DNA from: Deltaproteobacteria bacterium
GTDB taxonomy: Bacteria; Desulfobacterota; Syntrophobacteria; Syntrophobacterales; Syntrophobacteraceae
Assembly (NCBI GenBank): GCA_012517315.1
Contig: JAAYVE010000002.1
Span: forward strand, 31,484-95,483
Reading direction: 5' to 3'
Length of the DNA stretch: 64,000 nt
Shown here: in pieces, positions 57,621 through 64,000 of the stretch
How positions within the stretch are numbered: position 1 is the first letter of the stretch
Layout of the letters: every line of letters starts with the position of its first letter
Notes under the pieces: model-generated
What the model saw: only the letters and a program-made list of their open reading frames with translations
Told to the model about the DNA's origin: nothing
Databases searched by the model: none
Made by a program: the position numbers and the translations under genes

Positions 57621-59213
57621 CTTGTTCAACACTTCCTCGAGGAATCGGCCCGCCGCCTGCCGAGCAAGACCGCGCTCATCTGCGGGTCGAGACGGTTCAC
57701 TTACTGCGAAATCAACGACACGACCGACCGCCTGGCCTGCTTTCTTGCTTCCACAGGTGTGCAGCGGCAGGACCGTGTGGCTGTCTGGCTCGATAATTCC
57801 GCAGAAGCAGTCTTTTCCATTTTCGGCATTCTGAAGGCAGATGCCGTATTTCTCGTGCTCAGCCCAACCATGAAGGCGGGGAAGCTCGCTTTCATCCTGA
57901 ACGACTGCCAGGTGAAAACGCTCATCACACATGTCAACAGATCACGCATGGCCCTGGAAGCGGCTGCAGCAGCTGAGCATCTGGAGAACATCGTCTGGGT
58001 TGGTGAGAAAGATGAAGTCCCAAGCGGCCAAACTGAACGAATTGCCCATGCATCTTTCGCTGAAGCCTTATTGAGCCAGTCTCCGGGAGGAAAGTCCCAC
58101 ACTTTTGTAAACATCGACCAGGACCTGGCCGCCATCATCTACACATCCGGATCGACAGGTGAACCCAAGGGGATCATGCTCACCCACCTGAACATGTTAT
58201 CCGCAGCCCATTCCATCACAACCTATCTCGAGAACCGGGAGGACGACATAATCATCAATGCGCTTCCTCTCAGCTTCGACTACGGGCTGTACCAGGTGCT
58301 GATGGCCTTCAAATTCGGTGGGACGGTGGTGCTGGAGTGGTCGTTCACCTACCCTTACCAAGTGATCCAGAGGATGATAGACGAGAGGGTCACGGGGTTC
58401 CCCGGTGTCCCGACTATCTTCGCCATCCTTCTTGGGCTCAAGGGGTTGGAAAAGTATGACTTCTCGCACCTGAGATACATCACCAACACTGCGGCGGCGC
58501 TGCCGCCCGCTCATATCCGCAAGCTCAGGGAGTTGTTTCCGCACGTCCGGATCTATTCCATGTACGGCCTGACCGAGTGCAAGAGGGTATCCTATCTTCC
58601 CCCGGAGGAAATCGACCGGCGACCCAATTCCATAGGCAGGGGCATGCCCAACGAGGAGGTCTGGATCGTCGACGAAAACGGCGACCGTATCCCACCCGGA
58701 ACCGTGGGTGAGCTCGTGGTGAGGGGCTCCAACGTCATGCGCGGTTACTGGAACCGCCCTGAGGACACGGCGCGCACTCTCCGCCCTGGGAGATATCCCG
58801 GCGAGGTGGTCCTCCACACCGGCGACCTTTTCCGCATGGACGATGAGGGTTACCTTTACTTCGTGGGCCGCAGGGACGACATGATCAAGACCCGTGGAGA
58901 GCGAGTCAGCCCCAGGGAAATTGAAGCATGCCTCTTTGCACTGGACGGCGTGGCTGAAGCCGCAGTCATCGGGGTGCCCCACGAGATTCTCGGGCAGGCA
59001 ATCGTGGCATTCGTGCGCTGCGGGGATGGGGTTGTCCTGACTGCCAGGGATGTGCTCAGGCACTGCAAGCGGCACCTCGAGGAATTCATGATTCCCCAGT
59101 CGGTGGAATTGGTGTCGTCATTTCCCAAGACAAGCACCGGCAAGATCGACAAACTGTCATTGCGATCTTTTCAGGCTGCCCGCCAGGAATCCTGTTCCGA
59201 AAGAACCCCATGA
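57603..59213 (+). CDS. AMP-forming acyl/aryl-CoA or ACP ligase, XrtA-type, first copy
   Basis: A 536-residue adenylate-forming enzyme. The P-loop-like motif is IYTSGSTGEPKG; later motifs are YSMYGLTECKRVSYL, GELVVRGSNVMRGYW, LYFVGRRDDMIKTRGERVSP and the catalytic lysine region STGKIDKLSL. It activates a carboxylic acid as an adenylate and passes it to CoA or to the ACP at 53729. Ligases of this form are standard in exosortase-A loci. The frame starts in a repeat cluster; the conserved part begins YLVQHFLEE, so the first five residues are probably not essential. A truncated nucleotidyltransferase lies just upstream. Confidence 0.88.
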   Translation: MTQRPYLVQHFLEESARRLPSKTALICGSRRFTYCEINDTTDRLACFLASTGVQRQDRVAVWLDNSAEAVFSIFGILKADAVFLVLSPTMKAGKLAFILNDCQVKTLITHVNRSRMALEAAAAAEHLENIVWVGEKDEVPSGQTERIAHASFAEALLSQSPGGKSHTFVNIDQDLAAIIYTSGSTGEPKGIMLTHLNMLSAAHSITTYLENREDDIIINALPLSFDYGLYQVLMAFKFGGTVVLEWSFTYPYQVIQRMIDERVTGFPGVPTIFAILLGLKGLEKYDFSHLRYITNTAAALPPAHIRKLRELFPHVRIYSMYGLTECKRVSYLPPEEIDRRPNSIGRGMPNEEVWIVDENGDRIPPGTVGELVVRGSNVMRGYWNRPEDTARTLRPGRYPGEVVLHTGDLFRMDDEGYLYFVGRRDDMIKTRGERVSPREIEACLFALDGVAEAAVIGVPHEILGQAIVAFVRCGDGVVLTARDVLRHCKRHLEEFMIPQSVELVSSFPKTSTGKIDKLSLRSFQAARQESCSERTP

Positions 59214-59429
59214 AGACGCACAGCAGAGCCTGGTTCCGCCCGTTTTCATTGAAGACATCTTTGGGCAAGGATTTCAATGGGGGTGGATCCCCCTTTTGTT
59301 GTGAATTACTGCCTGCACCGTTCCGATATCTTTTTCGAGAGTAACACTACCAGGCGACAGGATGGGCATTCCCATGCAGCATCCTGAAATGGGCTCTGCT
59401 GTTCTTCGAATCGGCTAGGCTGGATTACG

Positions 59430-59475
59430 ATGACTCAACGACCCGATAGACCCAATAGTCCCGATTACCCGAATC
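59430..59475 (+). repeat. Degenerate 9-base repeat cluster, site 4 (encodes a protein N-terminus)
   Basis: Units CGACCCGAT, AGACCCAAT, AGTCCCGAT and TACCCGAAT follow one another in register at 59439-59474. They encode most of the first 15 residues of the second ligase. Confidence 0.75.
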
Positions 59476-61022
59476 TTATTCACCATTTTCTCGAACACAG
59501 CGCTCGGGAGTATCCGCAAAAAGTTGCCCTGATCCACGAAGGAGTTCGAGCGACATACTCCGAGATCAACAAAAAAGCAAACAGTCTTGCCCACTACCTG
59601 CGGGAACGGGGCGTCCAACCTGGGGACCGCATAGGGCTCCTGTTTGAGAACTCCCTCAAATATGTGGTGAGCTACTACGGGGTGCTGAAGGCAGGGGCGG
59701 TTGCCGTGCCTCTCAATACCGATTTCAAGCCGGAGAGCCTCAAGACAATCCTGGTTGAACTGGAGCCGACTTGCCTCATTTCGTCGTCAAAATTCGAGAA
59801 TGTGCTGCAGGCTGCGGACCTCCAGGCGTCCGGACTTCATGAGCTGATACTGGCCAGCCCTCGGCGAAGCTGGAATGGAGCGAATTATCCCGTCTCTTCC
59901 CTGGAAGATGCGCTTCTGAACGATGCCTCCCCTGTTTCGAACACCGGCATACGGAGCGACTCTCTCGCCAGCATCATCTACACCTCGGGTTCCACCGGGC
60001 GTCCCAAGGGGGTCATGCTCTCCCATGGAAACATCGTCTCCAACACCGCTTCCATCTGCCAGTATCTGAGACTCACCGCATCCGATATCCAAATGGTGGT
60101 CCTGCCCTTCTTTTACGTCATGGGTAAATCGCTTTTGAACACCCACTTCGCCGTGGGCGGAACCGTCGTCATCAACAATAAGTTTGCCTTCCCTGCTTTT
60201 GTCTTAAACGAAATGGTTAGTGAACAAGTGACCGGCTTCTCCGGGGTCCCCTCGACTTATGCGCATCTCCTCCACCGGTCTCCCCTGGCAAGCTACCGTG
60301 ACAGACTGACATCCCTCCGCTACTGCAGCCAGGCTGGCGGCCACATGTCGAGAACGATCAAGGAGGCCTTGAGAGAAGCCCTGCCCCCTCACACTCAAAT
60401 CTATATCATGTACGGTGCTACCGAAGCCGCCGCACGCCTTTCTTACCTTGAGCCTGAAAAATATCTGAACAAGTTAGACTCCATCGGCAAAGCCATACCA
60501 GGTGTGATGCTTAGGGTTGTCGCCGAGGATGGCAGGGAACTTCCACCTGGACAGACAGGCGAGTTGGTTGCTGAAGGGCCCAACATCATGCAAGGGTATT
60601 GGAGAGACCGTGAAGGAACCCGCAGGGTTTTGGACAAATCCGGCCGCTATCACACAGGCGATCAGGCCTACCGGGACGTAGAAGGTTACTATTTTCTGAT
60701 CGGCAGGAAGGATGATCAGTTGAAGGTGGGAGGCCACAGGGTGAACCCCCATGAAATCGAGGAAGTCCTGATGGAATCGGGAATGCTATTGGAAGTTGCT
60801 GTCCTAGGACTTCCCGATCAACTCCTAGGATATAGAATGGTTGCGTGTGCCGTCCCGAGGAATGGCTTGAGTGGGCAGCAACTCTTGTCCTTCTGCTCCG
60901 AGAGGCTTGCCAGGTACAAGATCCCCAGCGATGTGGTGTCTCTGCGTTCTCTGCCAAAAAACAGCAACGGAAAGATCGATCGTGTCAAGTGTTTAGAGTT
61001 GTTAAAGAACAGGGCAACATAG
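59430..61022 (+). CDS. AMP-forming acyl/aryl-CoA or ACP ligase, second copy
   Basis: A 530-residue paralogue of the preceding ligase. It has IYTSGSTGRPKGVMLS, MYGATEAAARLSYLEPEKY, GELVAEGPNIMQGYW, FLIGRKDDQLKVGGHRVNP and NSNGKIDRVK with the catalytic lysine. The N-terminus MTQRPDRPNSPDYPNL is encoded by a 9-base repeat cluster; homology to copy one begins at NLIHHFLEHSARE. The two ligases may load different acids, or one may load an amino acid and the other an acyl chain. The 216-base gap between the copies shows no further gene. Confidence 0.87.
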   Translation: MTQRPDRPNSPDYPNLIHHFLEHSAREYPQKVALIHEGVRATYSEINKKANSLAHYLRERGVQPGDRIGLLFENSLKYVVSYYGVLKAGAVAVPLNTDFKPESLKTILVELEPTCLISSSKFENVLQAADLQASGLHELILASPRRSWNGANYPVSSLEDALLNDASPVSNTGIRSDSLASIIYTSGSTGRPKGVMLSHGNIVSNTASICQYLRLTASDIQMVVLPFFYVMGKSLLNTHFAVGGTVVINNKFAFPAFVLNEMVSEQVTGFSGVPSTYAHLLHRSPLASYRDRLTSLRYCSQAGGHMSRTIKEALREALPPHTQIYIMYGATEAAARLSYLEPEKYLNKLDSIGKAIPGVMLRVVAEDGRELPPGQTGELVAEGPNIMQGYWRDREGTRRVLDKSGRYHTGDQAYRDVEGYYFLIGRKDDQLKVGGHRVNPHEIEEVLMESGMLLEVAVLGLPDQLLGYRMVACAVPRNGLSGQQLLSFCSERLARYKIPSDVVSLRSLPKNSNGKIDRVKCLELLKNRAT

Positions 61023-61235
61023 TGGCTGTGGATGATGACAGACCTTGAAAGCTATTGGACGGCTTCTTTCTTGAGGGAAACTGCCCCATTTCTTCTCTAG
61101 AGACCACAATGTGCGCAAGAAACGGCGTGGCATGGGATGCCTCTAATTACGCCTCGGCGTTTTGCATTGCTGAGGGGTACCTTTTTCTATCACGATTACC
61201 TTGAAAGCGGTACTTGCGTCACCGGGAGAATTGGA

Positions 61236-62084
61236 ATGAAAGCTACCAGGGCTTGTTCTGTAGTAATGGTCATTCTGTCAATTATTATATATGGATGCAG
61301 TGGAGAGACCATGGACCCAAAAAACAAGGCCTTCACTTCCATAAAGGAAGTTCCTGAGGCGACATGGAAAAAGCTGTCGGAAAAAAGAATATACTTCGGC
61401 CATCAGTCTGTCGGCTACAACATCATTGATGGTGTCAAAGATGTCATGAAGGAGAATCCCAAAATCAATCTCAACATCGTCGAGACGAACAAACCCGCTG
61501 ATCACAAGGGACCCATTTTCGCCCACTCACCAATGGGACAGAATTTCAATTCGAAATCCAAGTGTGAAGATTTTGAAGCGGTCGTCAGGCAGAATATGGG
61601 AGAGAAAGCAGACATCGACTTTTTTAAATTCTGTTTTGTGGATTTTGACGACAAGACCGACGTGAACGCGGTCTTTGAGGAGTACAAGAAAGTGCTCGCT
61701 GGTTTGAAACACAAGTATCCGCAAACCGTCTTCATTCATGTCACAGTGCCGCTGACCACCCCCCCTCCCGGTTTCAAAGCCACGGTTAAACAGTTCATCA
61801 AGCAGCTCATCGGAAGACCCATCATGCGTTTGGAAGACAATATCAGTGCGGAGGAGTTCAACGAGAAGTTGAGGAAGGAATACGCCGGAAAAGAGGCGCT
61901 CTTCGACCTGGCCAAAGTGGAATCCACAGCGCCGGACGGCACCCGTGCTGTTTTTCAGAAGGGTGGTAAGGTCTACAACAGCATGGTTCCCGCGTATACC
62001 GATGACGGAGGCCATTTGAACGAGACGGGCCGAAAGGTTGTGGCAGAACAACTGCTCATCTTCCTGGCGAATTTGTCCAATTGA
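61236..62084 (+). CDS. SGNH-like lipoprotein
   Basis: A 282-residue lipoprotein. ATG 61236 gives a signal peptide with lipobox IIYGC and Cys21 as the lipidated residue; a longer frame from 61137 would bury that signal. YFGHQSVGYNIIDGV resembles the first block of SGNH/GDSL hydrolases and DDGGHLNETGRKVVAEQLL supplies a D-x-x-H block near the end, as for the Ser-Asp-His set. It may remove or add acyl groups on the exported polysaccharide in the periplasm. It follows the ligase by about 210 bases including a GGCAT/ATGCC hairpin at 61129-61141. Confidence 0.72.
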   Translation: MKATRACSVVMVILSIIIYGCSGETMDPKNKAFTSIKEVPEATWKKLSEKRIYFGHQSVGYNIIDGVKDVMKENPKINLNIVETNKPADHKGPIFAHSPMGQNFNSKSKCEDFEAVVRQNMGEKADIDFFKFCFVDFDDKTDVNAVFEEYKKVLAGLKHKYPQTVFIHVTVPLTTPPPGFKATVKQFIKQLIGRPIMRLEDNISAEEFNEKLRKEYAGKEALFDLAKVESTAPDGTRAVFQKGGKVYNSMVPAYTDDGGHLNETGRKVVAEQLLIFLANLSN

Positions 62085-62117
62085 TTTCTGCGTCCACCAG
62101 TGCCTTCCATCGGGACC

Positions 62118-63038
62118 ATGAGACACTTACTCATCACAGTCGATGTCGAGGACTGGTTCCAGGTTGAAAACTTCAGGGATTGTATCCCGTTTTCATCCTG
62201 GCCCTCCTGCCAAATGCGGGTTGAACAAAACACGCATGTGCTGTTGGATCTTTTTGACTCCGCAGCCGAGAAGTCGGGGCAACCGAATGCCCCACGGACT
62301 TCTCGAGACTGTGCTGGTCCATCAAACAGCCGGGGGCTCCATGCCACTTTCTTTGTCCTTGGCTGGATTGCAAGACGCTTGCCGAGTCTCGTGCGGGAGA
62401 TCCAATCCCGCGGGCACGAAGTTGCTTCTCACGGTGAAAATCATTTTCTGCACTATGACTGTTCCGGGGAGAAATTGAAGGAGGACCTGTCGGACAGCAA
62501 GAAACTCCTCGAAGACATCATTGGCTGCGAGGTTCATGGATATCGGGCCCCGAGTTTTTCCATCGATTATGACGCACTGAAGTTGATTAAGGATTGCGGC
62601 TACCATTACGACTCCAGCTTCAATTCATTTGGAGGGAATGCCCGTTATGGCAAAATGGACCTTTCGGGCAGGGAGCGGGTGGGGATAGCCTATAAACTGG
62701 CTGATGCATTTTATGAGCTGCCGATAAGCAACATCCCGGTTGGCAGACAAAGCCTGCCGGTGGGTGGCGGAGGGTATTTCCGCGTGATCCCCGCCCCGTT
62801 GATGCGATGGTGTATCCGGAGGATCTTGGAAAACGAGCGGGCGTACCTCTTCTACATTCACCCGTGGGAGATCGATCTCGGCCAGCCAAGAGTGCAGGGG
62901 TGTTCCAGGCTTTCTCGATACCGGCATTATGCCAACCTTCACAAGACACTGCCCAAGCTGTCGGGTCTCATCGACACCTTCCGAGATTGTTGCTTCAATT
63001 CCTGCAGGCAATATCTCGAAAGTCTCTCTGCTGGATAG
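62118..63038 (+). CDS. XrtA-type polysaccharide deacetylase (DUF3473)
   Basis: A 306-residue NodB-fold deacetylase that removes acetyl groups from an exported amino sugar polymer. It has TVDVEDWFQVENF (catalytic Asp and metal Asp), FVLGWIARRLPSLV, GHEVASHGENHF with the metal histidines, and GYRAPSFSIDYDAL. The C-terminal HPWEIDLGQPRVQG and the region after it mark the DUF3473 group linked to exosortase-A loci. ATG 62118 begins directly at MRHLLITVDVED. It lies 33 bases after the lipoprotein stop and 5 bases before the next gene. Confidence 0.92.
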   Translation: MRHLLITVDVEDWFQVENFRDCIPFSSWPSCQMRVEQNTHVLLDLFDSAAEKSGQPNAPRTSRDCAGPSNSRGLHATFFVLGWIARRLPSLVREIQSRGHEVASHGENHFLHYDCSGEKLKEDLSDSKKLLEDIIGCEVHGYRAPSFSIDYDALKLIKDCGYHYDSSFNSFGGNARYGKMDLSGRERVGIAYKLADAFYELPISNIPVGRQSLPVGGGGYFRVIPAPLMRWCIRRILENERAYLFYIHPWEIDLGQPRVQGCSRLSRYRHYANLHKTLPKLSGLIDTFRDCCFNSCRQYLESLSAG

Positions 63039-63043
63039 CATTT

Positions 63044-64000
63044 ATGGTCGTTGCTCACCTAAAGGATCATCAGCACCATCTCTGGGCTGACTATGTCAGG
63101 AGTCACCCGCATGGCAGCCCCTATCATCTGCCCCAGTGGAAAAAATGCATTGAAAGGGCATACGGCCACAAGACATACTGTCTGATGGCCGTGAAGGGAC
63201 GGAAGCATGCGGATCCAAATGACACCGATGCATCAGTTTCAGGAGACGAAGCCCACCAGCCTTTGGCAATAAGGGGAATAATGCCCCTGGTCCACATCAG
63301 GCATTTTCTCTTCGGCAACAGTCTCATCTCCATGCCCTTTTGCGATCTAGGAGGAATTCTTGCGGATGATGAAGAGGCGGAAGAAACGCTCCTGAGGGAA
63401 GTCATCCAGCTTGGCTATGAGCTCAAGGTTGCCCGGATTGAATTCCGGCACACCCGCCCCCTGCAATGTCTGCAAAAACTGGCGCATGGCCGAGCCGATG
63501 GATTGAACTTCGAAGGTCCATCACATCCGCGTCCGAAATGTGCAACCTTCTCCGATAAGGTCCGGCTGCTTCTGCCACTTCCGAATTCGTCCGAAGCACT
63601 CATGAAATCCTTCAGGTCAAAGCTTCGCAGCCAAATCAAGAAACCTCTGAAATATGGCATGACCACCAGGATTGGTGGACCCGAACTGCTGAACGATTTT
63701 TATGACGTCTTCCTGGTGAACATGAGAGACTTGGGGTCGCCGGTCCATTCAAAGAGGCTGCTTGCAGCGTTTCTTGAGGAGTTCTCGCCGGAGTCCAGAA
63801 TCGTTGCAGTCTACAAAGACGGCAAGCCCCTTGCGGCAAGTGTGGTCGTCGGTTTCAACGACACCCTCGCAAATCCCTGGGCCTCCTCCCTTCGTGAGTA
63901 CTCCAGTCTGAGTCCAAACATGCTTTTGTACTGGTCCATGCTCGAGTACGGATGTGACAATCATTACGCCCGTTTTGACTTCGGTCGCTCATCACTGCAC
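63044..64000 (+). CDS. FemAB-like GNAT-fold protein, XrtA-type (partial, runs off the window)
   Basis: An open frame from ATG 63044 to the window end encodes at least 319 residues, with no stop. YHLPQWKKCIERAYGHKTYC near the start, PFCDLGGILADDEEAEETL, SKLRSQIKKPLKYGMTTRIG, and FYDVFLVNMRDLGSPVHSKR then YWSMLEYGCDNHYARFDFGR are typical of the FemAB-like proteins found beside the deacetylase in exosortase-A exopolysaccharide loci. Such proteins add an amino acid or acyl group, but the substrate here is unknown. The frame is 5 bases downstream of the deacetylase stop. Confidence 0.88.
   Translation, partial: MVVAHLKDHQHHLWADYVRSHPHGSPYHLPQWKKCIERAYGHKTYCLMAVKGRKHADPNDTDASVSGDEAHQPLAIRGIMPLVHIRHFLFGNSLISMPFCDLGGILADDEEAEETLLREVIQLGYELKVARIEFRHTRPLQCLQKLAHGRADGLNFEGPSHPRPKCATFSDKVRLLLPLPNSSEALMKSFRSKLRSQIKKPLKYGMTTRIGGPELLNDFYDVFLVNMRDLGSPVHSKRLLAAFLEEFSPESRIVAVYKDGKPLAASVVVGFNDTLANPWASSLREYSSLSPNMLLYWSMLEYGCDNHYARFDFGRSSLH

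Noticed and set aside
1..64000. CRISPR arrays, tRNA and rRNA genes
   Set aside because: No regularly spaced repeats of 25-40 bases and no tRNA or rRNA sequence was seen.

Overview
The window is a 64 kb stretch of a bacterial cell-surface polysaccharide locus. Nearly all genes lie on the + strand in tight, often overlapping operons. The gene families (an XrtA-type exopolysaccharide set, Wzm/Wzt export, tandem C-methyltransferases of the NDP-sugar type), the moderately high GC and a candidate sigma-54 promoter suggest a Gram-negative Desulfobacterota (former deltaproteobacterial) organism, possibly of the Syntrophobacter/Desulfacinum type. That assignment is inference from style, not a match.

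Layout. 1-6934: NDP-sugar genes (the end of a glucose-1-phosphate cytidylyltransferase, a short-chain epimerase/dehydratase, three consecutive zinc-binding C-methyltransferases) and a first polyprenyl-phosphate sugar transferase. 7018-18213: a leader region and two very large secreted proteins that share an unusual ~400-residue N-terminal module. 18238-33130: a Wzm/Wzt ABC exporter, two GT2 and six GT4 glycosyltransferases, a Wzy/ligase-like membrane protein, a methyltransferase and a radical SAM protein. 33224-37959: genes resembling the UDP-2,3-diacetamido-uronic acid pathway (an aminotransferase carrying a fused N-terminal PIN domain, a hexapeptide acetyltransferase, a Gfo/Idh/MocA dehydrogenase) with a second sugar transferase. 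37968-43397: a DUF3307-like gene without an ordinary start codon, a decayed IS4-type element with 16-bp terminal repeats, and an AT-rich insert with a beta-helix protein and another GT4. 43508-48068: two secreted FN3 proteins in divergent arrangement, and ManC (GDP-mannose supply), closed by a strong terminator.

48612-64000 is a second operon: a candidate sigma-54 promoter, a NusG/RfaH-type antiterminator, a leader carrying an ops-like element, an XrtA-type AAA ATPase with a LysM tail, a third initiating sugar transferase with an extra N-terminal domain, an acyl carrier protein, an asparagine-synthase-type amidotransferase, a second amidotransferase of the N-acetyl-sugar type, two AMP-forming ligases, an SGNH-like lipoprotein, a polysaccharide deacetylase and a FemAB-like protein cut by the window end. 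The exosortase and PEP-CTERM substrates usually linked to such a set are not in the window.

Together the genes would make activated sugars, start glycans on a lipid carrier (three separate initiating enzymes), extend, modify and export them, and display large carbohydrate-binding surface proteins. The most unusual items are the PIN-aminotransferase fusion, the paired giant secreted proteins, the NusG paralogue next to an ops-like leader, and a family of degenerate 9-bp repeats at gene starts in the last 10 kb. All calls come from reading the sequence; no database search was run.
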